DNA of 63,234 nucleotides from a bacterium (GCA_024641305.1 JAHEDI010000019.1:1-63234), one strand, 5' to 3'; numbered from the stretch's first letter, positions 38,381 through 49,003 are shown. The notes: generated from the sequence alone by a model not told the origin. Translations and numbers: made by a program.

Positions 38381-38934
38381 CGCCTCGCCTTAAGATCAAG
38401 TACAACGAAGAAGTGGCTCCGGCATTGTTCGAGTCGCTCGGTGTTACGAATCGTATGCTCGTACCGACCTTCAAGAAGATCGTCGTCAACGTGGGCTGTG
38501 GAGAAGGCTCGGCAGACCGTAAGGTCATTGACGGCGTCATGGAAGACTTGTCGACCATCACGGGTCAGAAACCACGTGTGAACCTTGCTCGCAAGTCGAT
38601 TGCCAACTTCAAGCTTCGAGATGGCCAGTCGGTCGGTGCTTCGGTCACGATGCGCGGAGACCGCATGTGGGAATTTCTTGACCGGTTGATCGCCATCGCC
38701 ATTCCGAGAATCCGTGACTTCCGCGGGTTGAATCCTCAATCGTTTGATGGTCGCGGCAACTACACCTTCGGGGTAACCGAGCAGTTGATCTTTCCTGAAA
38801 TCGATTACGACAAAGTCAGTGCCATTCGGGGCATGGACATCACGATTGTGACGTCGGCCCAGACGGACGCACACGGCAAAGCCCTCCTGGACGCATATGG
38901 CTTTCCGTTCCGCAAACAGACGGTTCAGGCGTAG
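38377..38934 (+). CDS. rplE: 50S ribosomal protein L5
   Basis: 185 aa 5S-rRNA binder. The ATG at 38377 overlaps the rplX stop; the longer frame from 38290 lies wholly inside rplX and is rejected. Conserved segments are [33 protein letters not shown] and [19 protein letters not shown]. Confidence 0.97.
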   Translation: MTPRLKIKYNEEVAPALFESLGVTNRMLVPTFKKIVVNVGCGEGSADRKVIDGVMEDLSTITGQKPRVNLARKSIANFKLRDGQSVGASVTMRGDRMWEFLDRLIAIAIPRIRDFRGLNPQSFDGRGNYTFGVTEQLIFPEIDYDKVSAIRGMDITIVTSAQTDAHGKALLDAYGFPFRKQTVQA

Positions 38935-38946
38935 GGGAGAATTCAT

Positions 38947-39132
38947 ATGGCAAAAAAATCAATGATCGCAAAGCAGCAACGGAAGCCAAAGTTTGAAACA
39001 CGCGGCTACAACCGGTGCCAGCGCTGCGGCCGGCCTCGCGCCTATCTGCGGAAATTCGGCATGTGCCGTATCTGCGTGCGTGAGCTGGCGTTGCGCGGCG
39101 AGCTGCCTGGTGTGCGAAAGGCTTCGTGGTAG
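38947..39132 (+). CDS. rpsN: 30S ribosomal protein S14, zinc type
   Basis: 61 aa zinc-binding (C+) S14 with [20 protein letters not shown]. Starts [16 protein letters not shown]. This short type is the usual one in spc operons of Actinobacteria and Firmicutes. Confidence 0.97.
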   Translation: MAKKSMIAKQQRKPKFETRGYNRCQRCGRPRAYLRKFGMCRICVRELALRGELPGVRKASW

Positions 39133-39135
39133 ATC

Positions 39136-39531
39136 ATGATGACTGATCCGATCGCAGACATGCTGACCCGTATTCGCAACGCGAATGCCGTCAGCCAGGA
39201 GCAGACGGGCATGCCGTCGTCAAAGCTCAAAGAGACCATCGCTGACCTGCTGGTCGCCGAAGGGTATCTCGATGGATACGAAGTGAAGCCGGCCGGACCT
39301 GGTCGCGAACTCAAGGTGATGCTCCGTTATGGAGCCAACCAGGAGCGGGTTATCCAGGGTATCCGACGGATTTCCACTCCAGGTCGACGGGTATACGCGT
39401 CGGCCTCGAAATTGCCCCGGGCTCAAGGTGGACTTGGAGTCGTTGTCGTCTCGACCTCACAGGGCCTGATGCCGGACCGTGAAGCACGTCGCCGCAAGCT
39501 TGGTGGCGAGCTCATTTGCGAGGTGTGGTGA
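39136..39531 (+). CDS. rpsH: 30S ribosomal protein S8
   Basis: 131 aa. MTDPIADMLTRIRNAN is the family N-terminus. Two adjacent ATG codons (39136 and 39139) are possible starts, and neither has a clear ribosome binding site. The C-terminal GVVVVSTSQGLMPDREARRRKLGGELICEVW is conserved. Confidence 0.96.
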   Translation: MMTDPIADMLTRIRNANAVSQEQTGMPSSKLKETIADLLVAEGYLDGYEVKPAGPGRELKVMLRYGANQERVIQGIRRISTPGRRVYASASKLPRAQGGLGVVVVSTSQGLMPDREARRRKLGGELICEVW

Positions 39532-39532
39532 T

Positions 39533-40075
39533 ATGTCTCGGGTAGGTAAAGCTCCCATTACGATTCCGTCAGGGGTTGACGTGACCGTCAACGGCTCGAC
39601 GGTGGCCGTCAAAGGCCCGAAAGGGTCGATGGAGCGAACATTCTCCGACCGCATCACCATTGTCGTCGAAGCCGATCAGGTGTTGGTCACCAGGGCAACC
39701 GATGAGCCGCGTGATCGTGCCCATCATGGACTTGTCCGGGCGCTGACCGCCAATATGGTTGCGGGCGTTTCAGATGGGTTCGTGAAGAACCTTTCGCTGG
39801 AAGGCGTTGGCTACCGGGCGGCCATGAAGGGCGAGAGCTTGGAGCTGCAGGTCGGCTTCAGTCACCCGGTTCTCATGGACCCACCGGATGGAATCACCAT
39901 CGAAGTTCCTGAGCCAACGAAGATCAATGTTTCCGGAATCGACAAGGAGTTGGTTGGACAAGTTGCGGCTGATATCCGCGGCGTTCGCCCGCCCGAGCCT
40001 TACAAAGGCAAGGGTATCCGGTATGTCGGTGAATACGTCCGCCGCAAGGCAGGCAAGGCAGGTGTTGCCCGATGA
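39533..40075 (+). CDS. rplF: 50S ribosomal protein L6
   Basis: 180 aa. [17 protein letters not shown] start at 39533, one base past the rpsH stop; the frame upstream lies inside rpsH. It has [23 protein letters not shown] and the C-terminal [24 protein letters not shown]. Confidence 0.97.
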   Translation: MSRVGKAPITIPSGVDVTVNGSTVAVKGPKGSMERTFSDRITIVVEADQVLVTRATDEPRDRAHHGLVRALTANMVAGVSDGFVKNLSLEGVGYRAAMKGESLELQVGFSHPVLMDPPDGITIEVPEPTKINVSGIDKELVGQVAADIRGVRPPEPYKGKGIRYVGEYVRRKAGKAGVAR

Positions 40076-40431
40076 GTAGACTTAAAACCCGCTCGGCGGC
40101 GAGAGTACGCCGGCACCGTCGGGTCCGCAAGAAGTTGCTTGGTACTCCCCAGCGTCCTCGTCTGGCGGTATTCCGATCAAACAAGTTCATCTATGCCCAG
40201 GTCATCGATGACAACCAAGGCCACACGTTGGCAGCTGCCTCTTCCAAAGAGTCGGCTCTCGGTGGCAAGGGTTTGACAGTGGAGACCGCCGCAGAGGTAG
40301 GGACGTTGCTCGCCAAGCGTGCCAAAGAGGCCGGAGTTACGGCCGTCGTGTTTGACCGCGGCGGGTATCCCTATCACGGTCGGGTCAAGGCACTCGCCGA
40401 CGCAGCTCGCGCTGCAGGATTGGAGTTCTAA
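40072..40431 (+). CDS. rplR: 50S ribosomal protein L18
   Basis: 119 aa 5S-rRNA binder with [23 protein letters not shown] and [23 protein letters not shown]-like end. Overlaps rplF (ATGA); rpsE starts two bases after its stop. Confidence 0.96.
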   Translation: MSRLKTRSAARVRRHRRVRKKLLGTPQRPRLAVFRSNKFIYAQVIDDNQGHTLAAASSKESALGGKGLTVETAAEVGTLLAKRAKEAGVTAVVFDRGGYPYHGRVKALADAARAAGLEF

Positions 40432-40433
40432 TC

Positions 40434-40985
40434 ATGGCACGTCAGGAAGATTCATCATTCGACGAACGAGTTGTCGAGATCAACCGAGTTGCCAAGGTCG
40501 TCAAGGGTGGCCGCCGGTTCTCCTTCACCGCACTGTGTGTCGTCGGTGACGGTAACGGCAAAGTCGGGATCGGATACGGGAAAGCCAAGGAAGTCCCTGC
40601 TGCGATTCAGAAGGGGATGGAGAACGCTCGTCGAGCCATGATCCTCGTTCCGATGGCCGGTCAGACGCTGATTCACAAAGTGATCGGTGAGCATGGCGCT
40701 TCCCGGGTCCTTTTGCAGCCAGCGGCTCCCGGTACCGGTGTCATCGCTGGTGGGTCGGTCCGTCAGATCCTTGAGGCGGCGGGCATCAAGGACGTACTGG
40801 CCAAGTCCCTGGGCTCCCCCAGCCATCTCAACACTGCCAAAGCGACCATGCATGGTTTGCTCGGTCAGCGTCGACCCGACGTGATCGCCCGACTCCGTGG
40901 CAAGACACCCGAAGAAGTAACGCCTCCCGGGTTGCTCGCCGCCTATCGCTCCACCGAGATGGTGCGAGCCCACGAAGGTAAATAG
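40434..40985 (+). CDS. rpsE: 30S ribosomal protein S5
   Basis: 183 aa. Double-stranded RNA-binding N-domain with [43 protein letters not shown], then [23 protein letters not shown]. The spectinomycin loop is wild type. Confidence 0.97.
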   Translation: MARQEDSSFDERVVEINRVAKVVKGGRRFSFTALCVVGDGNGKVGIGYGKAKEVPAAIQKGMENARRAMILVPMAGQTLIHKVIGEHGASRVLLQPAAPGTGVIAGGSVRQILEAAGIKDVLAKSLGSPSHLNTAKATMHGLLGQRRPDVIARLRGKTPEEVTPPGLLAAYRSTEMVRAHEGK

Positions 40986-40988
40986 GAC

Positions 40989-41171
40989 ATGGCCAAAGCA
41001 CTCAAAGTGACCCTCACGAAAAGCACCATCGGCGAAAAGCCGAAGAATCGGGCTACAGTCCGCGGACTCGGTCTACGGCGGATGCATCAGACCGTCGAGC
41101 ACGACGATTCTCCGGTGATCCGGGGCATGATCCATGCCGTCGCGCATCTCGTGACCGTGGAAGAGAAGTAA
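40989..41171 (+). CDS. rpmD: 50S ribosomal protein L30
   Basis: 60 aa. [43 protein letters not shown] is the family core. Three bases after rpsE, eight before rplO. Confidence 0.96.
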   Translation: MAKALKVTLTKSTIGEKPKNRATVRGLGLRRMHQTVEHDDSPVIRGMIHAVAHLVTVEEK

Positions 41172-41179
41172 GGAACAAC

Positions 41180-41626
41180 ATGGGACAGCTACAACTTCAT
41201 CATCTTCGACCCGCGGATGGGTCAAAGAAAACCAAGATCCGTGTCGGTCGTGGCGAAGGTGGCCGGCGGGGCAAGACCGCCGGTCGCGGCACCAAAGGCA
41301 CAAAAGCCCGTAATACGGTCCGCCCCGGCTTTGAAGGTGGACGCGTTCCGTTGCAACGTCGTATCCCGACTCTGCGTGGATTCACGAATCCCAATAACGA
41401 AACCTTTGCTGTCGTCAACGTCGAGGATCTGAACGTGTTTGCTGCCAACTCGGTGGTCACATCGGCCAGCTTGAAGGCTGCCGGTCTGGCCAAGAAGAAG
41501 GGCCGTGTGAAGGTTTTGGGGGACGGCGAGATCGATCGGGCGCTCAAGGTGCAGGTTGATGCGGTGTCCGCGTCGGCGAAAGCCAAGATCGAAGCAGCCG
41601 GTGGCTCGGTAGAGACCATCGACTAA
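41180..41626 (+). CDS. rplO: 50S ribosomal protein L15
   Basis: 148 aa. It has LHHLRPADGSKKTKIRVGRGEGGRRGKTAGRGTKG and FEGGRVPLQRRIPTLRGF. A small hairpin (GACGTC-CCG-GACGTC, 41628-41642) lies between it and secY. Confidence 0.97.
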   Translation: MGQLQLHHLRPADGSKKTKIRVGRGEGGRRGKTAGRGTKGTKARNTVRPGFEGGRVPLQRRIPTLRGFTNPNNETFAVVNVEDLNVFAANSVVTSASLKAAGLAKKKGRVKVLGDGEIDRALKVQVDAVSASAKAKIEAAGGSVETID

Positions 41627-41673
41627 CGACGTCCCGGACGTCAAGACCGGCTTGGAGAAGGGCCCTAAGAAAT

Positions 41674-43002
41674 ATGCTCGCTGTTTACCGTCACATGTTC
41701 ACGATCCCGGATCTTCGTAAGAAGATTCTGTTCACCCTGATGGTCTTCGTGATCTATCGCTTCGGCGCTGCCGTTACGGTTCCTGGCGCCGATCTGGCCC
41801 AACTGAAAGCCTTCCAGGAGTCGGCCAACGATCTGGGTATCGTCGGGTTGCTGAACCTGTTCTCGGGTGGTGGGCTCCAACAGTTCTCGGTGTTCGCGCT
41901 GGGAATCCTCCCCTACATCACGTCAAGCATCATCATGCAGTTGCTGACCGTAGTGATTCCCCGACTCCAGAAGCTTCAGGAGGAAGGTCAGTCGGGAACC
42001 AAGGTCATCACGCAATGGACCCGGTACCTGACAGTCATTCTCGCCCTGCTTCAGTCGACGACGATCTCGTTCCTTTTCAGCCGAGGACAATTGACGGGCG
42101 GCTTCCAACTCGTGTCCGAATGGAACTGGTGGCGAGCGTCGCTCATCGTTCTCACCATGACCGCCGGTACCGCCCTCATCATGTGGCTAGGTGAACAGAT
42201 CACCGCTCGGGGAGTTGGAAACGGTATGTCGTTGCTCATCTTCATCTCGATCATCAGCCAACTACCAAGGCAATTCGGGTTCATCTTCACCCAAACCGTT
42301 GGATCGTTGAACAACCCGGCCGCCAGATGGACCCCCTTCATCCTGATCATGGCCATCTTCGCCGTCATGGTCGTGGCCATCTTGTACGTCGACCAGGGTC
42401 AACGTCGTATCCCGATTCAGTTTGCGAAGCGGGTCCGTGGTCGTCGGGTGTACGGCGGAAACTCCACCTACATTCCGTTGAAGGTGAATACAGCAGGGGT
42501 GATTCCGGTCATTTTCGCCTCGTCTGTGCTTACGTTCCCTGCCCTGCTCGTAACCTTGATCCCCTCGGACGAGAATCGCATTCTCCTATCGATACGGGCC
42601 TGGGTGGACGAGAACCTGGGGCTTCAACGAGGTACGACCTGGTTTTACATCATCTTGCTGTTCTCGCTTGTTGTGTTCTTCACCTACTTCTATACCGCCA
42701 TTCAGTTCGACCCGAAGAAGCAAGCCGATATCCTCCAGCGACAGGGTGGCTTCGTTCCTGGTGTTCGCCCGGGAACGGCTACCGAGCGGCATCTTGAGCA
42801 CATCCTCAACCGGATCACCCTGCCAGGAGCGTTGTTCCTCGGTTTCATCACGATTGCCCCGTCTCTCGTAGGACTCGCCTACAACATCACGGTGGCCTTC
42901 TCTGGCGTCTCGCTGCTGATTGTCGTCGGGGTCGCTCTGGAGACGATGAAACAGATCGAGTCTCAGCTCACGCTGCGCAACTATGAAGGCTTTCTGACCT
43001 GA
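41674..43002 (+). CDS. secY: Protein translocase subunit SecY
   Basis: 442 aa with ten membrane helices forming the Sec channel. It has the plug/helix-2 region VPGADL...GGGLQQFSVFALGILPYITSSIIMQLL, the cytoplasmic loops with GQRRIPIQFAKRVRGRRVYGG, and the terminal LRNYEGFLT. The ATG is 47 bases past rplO. Overlaps adk (TGATG), tying export to the ribosomal genes. Confidence 0.97.
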   Translation: MLAVYRHMFTIPDLRKKILFTLMVFVIYRFGAAVTVPGADLAQLKAFQESANDLGIVGLLNLFSGGGLQQFSVFALGILPYITSSIIMQLLTVVIPRLQKLQEEGQSGTKVITQWTRYLTVILALLQSTTISFLFSRGQLTGGFQLVSEWNWWRASLIVLTMTAGTALIMWLGEQITARGVGNGMSLLIFISIISQLPRQFGFIFTQTVGSLNNPAARWTPFILIMAIFAVMVVAILYVDQGQRRIPIQFAKRVRGRRVYGGNSTYIPLKVNTAGVIPVIFASSVLTFPALLVTLIPSDENRILLSIRAWVDENLGLQRGTTWFYIILLFSLVVFFTYFYTAIQFDPKKQADILQRQGGFVPGVRPGTATERHLEHILNRITLPGALFLGFITIAPSLVGLAYNITVAFSGVSLLIVVGVALETMKQIESQLTLRNYEGFLT

Positions 43003-43640
43003 TGAAGCTTCTGTTTCTCGGCCCCCCCGGGGCGGGCAAAGGCACGCAGGCCGTGCGGATTGCCGGGCGATTGAACATCCCCCATATCGCGACCGGGAAC
43101 ATGCTCCGCGAAGCAGTGGCCGCCGGAACCGAACTAGGGCTGGTCGCCAAAGAAGTCATGGCTCGCGGTGACCTCGTCTCGGATGACCTTGTCATCGCCA
43201 TGCTCGAGGAGCGGATCGAACAACCGGATGCCGAGCGGGGATTCATTCTCGACGGATTCCCGCGAACGATCGCCCAGGGTGAGGCGCTTGCCGAACGGAT
43301 GGGGGACAGCGCCCTGGATGGTGCGGTCTACATCGGCGTCGAGGATGATGAGATCGTCCGTCGCATATCGGGTCGGCGGACGTGCCCGAATCAGCATGTC
43401 TATCACGTGGACGACAATCCACCCGAGGTGTTCGGTGTCTGTGACATCGACAACGAGACCCTTGTCCAACGCGAAGATGACGCCGAAGACGTTGTGCGCA
43501 ATCGGCTAAGGGTGTATCGAGAACAGACCGAACCCCTCGTAGAGTTCTACACAAGTCGCGGGCTGAGGATTCACCCTGTCAACGGACTCGGAGATCTGGA
43601 CGAAGTCGAGGCCGCCATCGTGGCTACGCTCGATATCTGA
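43002..43640 (+). CDS. adk: Adenylate kinase
   Basis: 212 aa, long-form Adk (ATP + AMP to 2 ADP). P-loop GPPGAGKGTQ, AMP-site DGFPRT, LID domain from about residue 122. In the LID the usual zinc CxxC...CxxC/D pattern is partly lost: it reads CPNQ and CDID, leaving C, C and D but not the second cysteine. Overlaps secY and directly abuts map. Confidence 0.96.
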   Translation: MKLLFLGPPGAGKGTQAVRIAGRLNIPHIATGNMLREAVAAGTELGLVAKEVMARGDLVSDDLVIAMLEERIEQPDAERGFILDGFPRTIAQGEALAERMGDSALDGAVYIGVEDDEIVRRISGRRTCPNQHVYHVDDNPPEVFGVCDIDNETLVQREDDAEDVVRNRLRVYREQTEPLVEFYTSRGLRIHPVNGLGDLDEVEAAIVATLDI

Positions 43641-44419
43641 TGATCACGATCAAAAAGCCCGATCACTTTGCTCGCATGGCTAAGGCAGGCGAAGCGGTCG
43701 CCGCAGTGCACCGGGCCGTGCGACGGGCCGCCAAGCCGGGTGTCACGACCCGGCACCTCGATGACGTCGCCGCCGCGGTACTGCGCGATCACGGATGTAT
43801 TCCCTCGTTTTTGCACTACCACGGATTTCCTGCGCACATCTGCACGTCTCCCAACGACGTGATTGTCCACGGCATCCCGAACGACCGCCCATTACAGGAC
43901 GGCGACGTTCTCTCTATCGATGCTGGAGCCATCTTCGATCGATATCATGCCGATGCTGCCATCACCTTTGGCGTCGGAGAGATATCTGCGGAGGTCCAAA
44001 CCTTGATCGACGCCACTGAGGAAGCCATGTGGGCCGGCATCAAAGCGGTGGCTCCCGGGGCCCGGATCGGCGATATTGGGGCGGCGGTTCAGGCAGTCGG
44101 AGATCGCCACGGCTATGGAATTGTCCAGGAGTACGTTGGACACGGGATTGGCCTCAACATGCATGAGAAGCCCAACGTCCCCAACTTCGGCAAGGCTGGT
44201 TCGGGCATGAAATTGCGCGAAGGTATGGCCATCTGCATCGAGCCAATGTTCAACCTGGGCACGCATGAGACATTTGTTGAGGATGACGAATGGACAGTCA
44301 AAACCGCCGATGGTTCTTTGTCGGCCCACTGGGAACACACGGTGGCACTGACGGAAGAAGGGGTCAAGGTTTTGACGGCCCAACCCGAATTACGAGCGGA
44401 TTTGTGGGGGAGTGACTAA
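43640..44419 (+). CDS. map: Methionine aminopeptidase, type I
   Basis: 259 aa, removes the initiator methionine from new proteins. The five metal ligands are seen in SIDAGA (D), ADAAI (D), GHGIG (H), CIEPM (E) and HWEHT (E). ATG overlaps the adk stop. After its stop a 171-base gap precedes rpmJ, where infA is found in most relatives but not here. Confidence 0.97.
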   Translation: MITIKKPDHFARMAKAGEAVAAVHRAVRRAAKPGVTTRHLDDVAAAVLRDHGCIPSFLHYHGFPAHICTSPNDVIVHGIPNDRPLQDGDVLSIDAGAIFDRYHADAAITFGVGEISAEVQTLIDATEEAMWAGIKAVAPGARIGDIGAAVQAVGDRHGYGIVQEYVGHGIGLNMHEKPNVPNFGKAGSGMKLREGMAICIEPMFNLGTHETFVEDDEWTVKTADGSLSAHWEHTVALTEEGVKVLTAQPELRADLWGSD

Positions 44420-44590
44420 GGCGGCTAACCTCAACGTTCGGTCCTGGACCCCGTTTTTGTTGTGCCTCCATTGAGGTGGCGCCCTCTACGAAATCCTGAT
44501 CGGACCACAGGTCAAGCGCCCTGCCACCATAGCTTCGAACATGACCCGAGGCGCGTGTTTTCGGCGGGCGCCACGGAACTGGAGATTGAA

Positions 44591-44704
44591 ATGAAGGTAC
44601 GTCCTTCAGCCAAGAAAATGTGTGAAAAGTGTCGGATCATCCGGCGGCGTGGCCGCGTATGGGTGATCTGCCCCAACCCACGCCACAAGCAGCGACAGGG
44701 GTAG
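44591..44704 (+). CDS. rpmJ: 50S ribosomal protein L36, zinc type
   Basis: 37 aa. [20 protein letters not shown]...[12 protein letters not shown] holds the C-x2-C-x12-C-x4-H zinc site. GGAG lies about seven bases before the ATG. The frame upstream to 44462 is not homologous. Start of the alpha-operon part (rpmJ-rpsM-rpsK-rpsD-rpoA-rplQ). Confidence 0.96.
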   Translation: MKVRPSAKKMCEKCRIIRRRGRVWVICPNPRHKQRQG

Positions 44705-44710
44705 TGACAG

Positions 44711-45088
44711 ATGGCTCGTATCGCAGGAGTCGACCTTCCGAGGGAGAAGCGGCTCGAAATTGCCCTCACCTATATTTTTGGAATCGGACAGACCCGTTCG
44801 CTCAAGATGATTGCCGAACTAGGTCTGGATCCCGGCACAAAAGTGCGCGACCTCACCGAGGATGAAATCCTCAAGATCCGCCGCTACATCGATCAGAACT
44901 ACCGCATCGAGGGCGATCTACGCCGCGAGATAAGCCAGAACATCAAACGCAAGGTTGAGATTGGTTCGTACCAGGGCATCCGGCATCGCCGTGGTCTCCC
45001 AGTACACGGTCAGCGCACTCATACCAATGCGCGTACCCGAAAAGGCAAGCGTGTGGCCATTGCCGGTAAGAAGAAGGTAACCAAGTAA
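44711..45088 (+). CDS. rpsM: 30S ribosomal protein S13
   Basis: 125 aa. Starts [26 protein letters not shown]; ends with the basic tail [21 protein letters not shown] that reaches the P-site tRNA. Confidence 0.97.
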   Translation: MARIAGVDLPREKRLEIALTYIFGIGQTRSLKMIAELGLDPGTKVRDLTEDEILKIRRYIDQNYRIEGDLRREISQNIKRKVEIGSYQGIRHRRGLPVHGQRTHTNARTRKGKRVAIAGKKKVTK

Positions 45089-45106
45089 TGTCGGCGGAGG
45101 ATTCCT

Positions 45107-45496
45107 GTGACTGATCAGCAACGACGCGTTCGTCGACGCGAGCGAAAAAACATCGCTCATGGCGTGGCACACGTGAAAGCAAGTTTTAACAACACCATCA
45201 TCAACATCAGCGACCAGTCGGGTAACACTGTCGTGTGGACATCTGGCGGTTCCGTTGGTTTCAAGGGATCTCGTAAGTCGACCCCCTACGCGGCTCAGGT
45301 GGCTGCAGAAGAAGCCGCTCGCCGGGCCGGGGAGCACGGTATTCGCAAGCTTGATGTCATTGTTTCGGGCTCCGGCTCTGGTCGCGATACGGCCGTTCGA
45401 ACGCTCCAGAACATGGGGATGGAAGTGACCGGCATCAACGACATCACGCCATCGCCGCATAACGGATGTCGTCTGAAGAAGCGGAGGAGAGGCTAA
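45107..45496 (+). CDS. rpsK: 30S ribosomal protein S11
   Basis: 129 aa. GTG start with GGCGGAGG upstream. [22 protein letters not shown] and [18 protein letters not shown] are diagnostic. The stop overlaps rpsD (TAATG). Confidence 0.97.
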   Translation: MTDQQRRVRRRERKNIAHGVAHVKASFNNTIINISDQSGNTVVWTSGGSVGFKGSRKSTPYAAQVAAEEAARRAGEHGIRKLDVIVSGSGSGRDTAVRTLQNMGMEVTGINDITPSPHNGCRLKKRRRG

Positions 45497-46101
45497 TGGC
45501 CCGCTATACAGGACCGCGACACAAGCCGTGCCGTCGTGCAGGTACGCCCCTTTGTCAGTCGAAGAAATGTCCAGTCGACAAGCGTCCGTACCCGCCCGGC
45601 GAACATGGCAAGGGTCGTGTCCGCGAGACCGATTACCTGATCCAGCTGCGCGAGAAGCAAAAGCTTCGCATGATGTACGGCATCCTGGAGCGTCAGTTCC
45701 GTAATTACTACGAGCTGGCGAACAACCAGAAGGGGATTACCGGCGAGAACTTGCTGCGAATCCTCGAGAGCCGTCTCGACAACGTGGTGTGGCGGGCCGG
45801 TTTTGCCGCCACCCGCCCTCAGTCCCGCCAGCTGGTCAACCACGGCCATTTCCTTGTCAACGGCAAGAAGGTCGATATTCCTTCGTACCGGGTTCGTAGC
45901 GGTGACGTGATCACCATGCGCGAACGGAGCCGCAATTTGCTCATCGTGCAGCATGCGGTTGACACGGGCGATCGGTCCGTTCCCGAATGGATGTCGGTTG
46001 ACGCCGGCGACCGGAAGGTATCTATTTCCGACCTGCCAAATCGCGCCCAGATCGACACACAAATCCAAGAACAGCTCATCGTCGAGCTCTACTCGAAGTA
46101 A
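45496..46101 (+). CDS. rpsD: 30S ribosomal protein S4, zinc type
   Basis: 201 aa. ATG 45496 gives [16 protein letters not shown]; the longer frame is inside rpsK. The N-terminal cysteines (C12, C21 and C26) suggest the zinc-bearing S4. S4 RNA-binding domain SRLDNVVWRAGFA...GHFLVNGKKVDIPSYRVRSGD. Confidence 0.97.
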   Translation: MARYTGPRHKPCRRAGTPLCQSKKCPVDKRPYPPGEHGKGRVRETDYLIQLREKQKLRMMYGILERQFRNYYELANNQKGITGENLLRILESRLDNVVWRAGFAATRPQSRQLVNHGHFLVNGKKVDIPSYRVRSGDVITMRERSRNLLIVQHAVDTGDRSVPEWMSVDAGDRKVSISDLPNRAQIDTQIQEQLIVELYSK

Positions 46102-46113
46102 CGGGGAACCATC

Positions 46114-47061
46114 GTGCTCATTGTTCAGCGTCCTCAAATCCAAGAAGAGGTTGTCTCAGACACCCGCTCACACTTCATTGTCGAACCCCTTGAACCCGGC
46201 TTCGGATACACACTGGGGAACACGCTTCGTCGTGCCCTGCTGTCCCGGGTGCCAGGTTCGGCTGTAACCACCCTCCAGATCGAGGGAATCCAGCACGAGT
46301 TCACGACCGTAAAGGGCGTCGTCGAAGACGTCGTCGACATCATCCTTAACGTCAAGCAAATCGTCGTGAGCATGGAAGATTCCGAGGTTCAGACGATGTA
46401 TCTCTCGGCTAAGGGTCCCGGCGATGTAACGGCCGGATCACTCAAACTTCCTTCGGGCGTCGAGGTCATCAACAAGGACCTTCATATTGCCACGTTGTCC
46501 TCCACCGGACGCCTTGAGATGGAACTTACCGTCGAGCGCGGAGTCGGCTACCGGACCGCGCAGAAGATGCATGGATCCGATGCGATCGGGGTCATTCCGG
46601 TCGACGCCATCTACTCGCCGGTGCGTAAAGTCGCGTACCGTGTCGAGCCGACCCAGGTCGGCCAGCGGACCGACTTTGACCGCCTCGTGATCGACGTCGA
46701 GACCGACGGATCGATGTCGCCCAGTGAGGCCGTGTCATCAGCCGGGAAGACCCTTCGTGAGCTGCTCGGCTTGTTCGCCGACATGGGCGAAGGCATCGGC
46801 CTTGAGCTTGGTGAAGTGAACCAGCCCGAAACCGGTTCACCGGATCTCGACCTTCCCATCGAAGCTCTCGATCTGTCGGAGCGTCCTCGCAACTGTCTGC
46901 GACGTGCTCAGGTGAAAACCGTTGGTGAGCTGGTCCAGAAGACCGAAGAGGAACTCCTCAATATCACCAACTTTGGTCAGAAGAGCCTCGAAGAGGTTAT
47001 CGCCAAGCTGGACGAACTCGGATTGAGCGTCAGCACCGGCAGTGATCGCGAGGCTGGCTGA
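46114..47061 (+). CDS. rpoA: RNA polymerase alpha subunit RpoA
   Basis: 315 aa. N-terminal dimerisation domain with [30 protein letters not shown]-terminal domain (about 245-310) with [44 protein letters not shown], which binds UP elements and activators. GTG start. Overlaps rplQ (TGATG). Confidence 0.97.
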   Translation: MLIVQRPQIQEEVVSDTRSHFIVEPLEPGFGYTLGNTLRRALLSRVPGSAVTTLQIEGIQHEFTTVKGVVEDVVDIILNVKQIVVSMEDSEVQTMYLSAKGPGDVTAGSLKLPSGVEVINKDLHIATLSSTGRLEMELTVERGVGYRTAQKMHGSDAIGVIPVDAIYSPVRKVAYRVEPTQVGQRTDFDRLVIDVETDGSMSPSEAVSSAGKTLRELLGLFADMGEGIGLELGEVNQPETGSPDLDLPIEALDLSERPRNCLRRAQVKTVGELVQKTEEELLNITNFGQKSLEEVIAKLDELGLSVSTGSDREAG

Positions 47062-47411
47062 TGCCTCAGCCCACCAAGGGCAAACGATTCGGAGGAAGCT
47101 CCTCCCACCAGAAGGCCATCATGTCGAACTTGACGGCCGCTCTCATCTGGGACGGGAAGATCACCACGACGATATCGAAGGCGAAAGCCGTTCGCCCATA
47201 TGCCGAAAAGGTCATCACCAAAGCCAAGAGTGGGACGCTGCACGATCGCCGGCAGGTTCTGAGGACGATCACCGATACGGAGATCGTCACGAAGCTGTTT
47301 GACGAGATAGGTCCCCGCTACGCCGAGCGTCCAGGTGGCTACACCCGGATCACCCGCCTCGGTCCTCGTCGCGGCGACGGCACAGAGATGGCTGTCATCG
47401 AACTGGTGTGA
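47061..47411 (+). CDS. rplQ: 50S ribosomal protein L17
   Basis: 116 aa. [29 protein letters not shown] start, ending [23 protein letters not shown]. Last gene of the superoperon, followed by a hairpin. Confidence 0.97.
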   Translation: MPQPTKGKRFGGSSSHQKAIMSNLTAALIWDGKITTTISKAKAVRPYAEKVITKAKSGTLHDRRQVLRTITDTEIVTKLFDEIGPRYAERPGGYTRITRLGPRRGDGTEMAVIELV

Positions 47412-47429
47412 CCAGTCACAACTCTCGCA

Positions 47430-47461
47430 CAGATGAACCGACCGCCTGGTCGGTTCATCTG
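47430..47461 (+). terminator. Hairpin at the end of the ribosomal superoperon
   Basis: CAGATGAACCGACC (47430-47443), loop GCCT, GGTCGGTTCATCTG (47448-47461): 14 perfect pairs. The T-run is missing, but the position after rplQ fits a terminator. Confidence 0.7.
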
Positions 47462-47543
47462 CAAGCGGGGCAGGTCAGCAGAGTCTCTCGGGGGGAGAGG
47501 TTTGTCCGGATATCCGAATCGTGAGCGCTAGCCTGGCCGCCGT

Positions 47544-48458
47544 ATGAACGACCGTTTCCTGTCCTTTACCCATGACGAATGGGCTTCGCTGCGCGCCAAC
47601 ACTCCCATGACGCTCGACGAAGGAGACGTCGAGAAGCTGCGAGGCATCAACGAGCGAATTTCACTCGAAGAAGTCGCCATTGTGTATTTGCCACTCTCGA
47701 GGCTCCTCAACCTCTACGTGACGGCCTCACAGGGCCTCTACACGGTCACCGACACGTTTCTGGGGCGACCGGCGGCCAAAGTGCCGTACATCATTGGAGT
47801 TGCCGGGTCGGTGGCCGTAGGCAAGAGCACGACCTCCAGGGTGCTCCAAGCCCTCTTGTCTCGATGGCCGGCCCACCCCCAGGTGGACATCGTGACGACC
47901 GACGGATTCTTGTACCCGAATTCGGTGCTTGAGGAACGAGGGATTCTCGACCGGAAGGGATTCCCGGAGAGCTACGACCAGCGAGCGTTGCTGGATTTTG
48001 TGGCAGCTGTGAAATCGGGTCATCCGGAGGTCGAAGCGCCGGTATATTCGCATGAAGCCTATGACATCGTTCCCGGGACGACGACCATGGTGGCGCAGCC
48101 TGACATTGTGATTGTGGAAGGCCTCAATGTTCTCCAGACCGGTGAGGGACGGGTGGTCGTGTCCGATTTCTTTGATTTCTCGGTGTACGTCGATGCAGAG
48201 GAGGCGGATATCCGCCGTTGGTACGTTGATCGGTTCATGACACTTCGTGAGACCCTGTTTCGTGACCCCGATTCGTACTTCCACCGATATTCCGACCTGT
48301 CCGATTCGGCGGCCTACGAGGTGGCGACCACCATCTGGGATACGATCAACGGGTTGAACCTCAAAGAGAACATACTTCCCACCCGAGAGCGGGCTCATCT
48401 GATTGTCGCCAAGGACGCCGATCACTCCGTCCGGCAAGTCCGCCTGCGGCGAATATGA
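47544..48458 (+). CDS. coaA: Pantothenate kinase, type I (CoaA)
   Basis: 304 aa, phosphorylates pantothenate in the first, feedback-controlled step of CoA synthesis. P-loop [15 protein letters not shown]; the [27 protein letters not shown] and [11 protein letters not shown] segments are all typical. No ribosome binding site is seen; TAGCCT lies nine bases upstream. It overlaps the NUDIX gene by four bases. Confidence 0.95.
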   Translation: MNDRFLSFTHDEWASLRANTPMTLDEGDVEKLRGINERISLEEVAIVYLPLSRLLNLYVTASQGLYTVTDTFLGRPAAKVPYIIGVAGSVAVGKSTTSRVLQALLSRWPAHPQVDIVTTDGFLYPNSVLEERGILDRKGFPESYDQRALLDFVAAVKSGHPEVEAPVYSHEAYDIVPGTTTMVAQPDIVIVEGLNVLQTGEGRVVVSDFFDFSVYVDAEEADIRRWYVDRFMTLRETLFRDPDSYFHRYSDLSDSAAYEVATTIWDTINGLNLKENILPTRERAHLIVAKDADHSVRQVRLRRI

Positions 48459-49003
48459 AGCTCGATCGGGCCGAACTGAGTCGGCGCCTGGGCTCAATCC
48501 AAGGAGCGGATCGCTCGTATGTGCCGGAGTTTCTCGCGCTTTTGGATCTGCCAGGGGATGTCACAGCGTTCGATCACTTCGTTCCCGGCCATGTCACCGC
48601 GAGCGCTTTTGTCACCTCACCCACGCAAGACTCGGTGGCGTTGATCCATCATCGAAAGCTTCAAAGATGGCTCCAGCCTGGTGGCCACTTGGAGCCAGGG
48701 GACGCCGACCTTGAAGCGGCCGCCCGCCGGGAAGTCGCCGAGGAGACCGGCCTGTCCAACCTGTCTTGCTTAGGCCTTTTCGACATCGATATTCACACGT
48801 TTCCCGAGCGGCCAGGGACACCAGAGCATCTTCATTACGACCTCCGATTTGCATTCAGGAGCAAGACAGAACAACTGGTCGCCCTCGATGGGGTTACGGA
48901 TGCAAGATGGGTACCGTTCGGCGACCTGAATGACTATGAGGTAGATGGAAGTGTTGCCCGGCCGGTTGCCAAGCTGGTCGGACTACTGTCTTCGGGAGGA
49001 TAA
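48455..49003 (+). CDS. NUDIX hydrolase
   Basis: 182 aa. The Nudix box GGHLEPGD...[13 protein letters not shown] (residues about 75-99) has aspartate for the first glutamate but keeps the REVAEE core that binds the metal. The substrate is not predictable; adjacency to coaA makes a CoA or nucleotide-housekeeping role thinkable only. Overlaps coaA (ATGA) and abuts truA. Confidence 0.88.
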   Translation: MKLDRAELSRRLGSIQGADRSYVPEFLALLDLPGDVTAFDHFVPGHVTASAFVTSPTQDSVALIHHRKLQRWLQPGGHLEPGDADLEAAARREVAEETGLSNLSCLGLFDIDIHTFPERPGTPEHLHYDLRFAFRSKTEQLVALDGVTDARWVPFGDLNDYEVDGSVARPVAKLVGLLSSGG

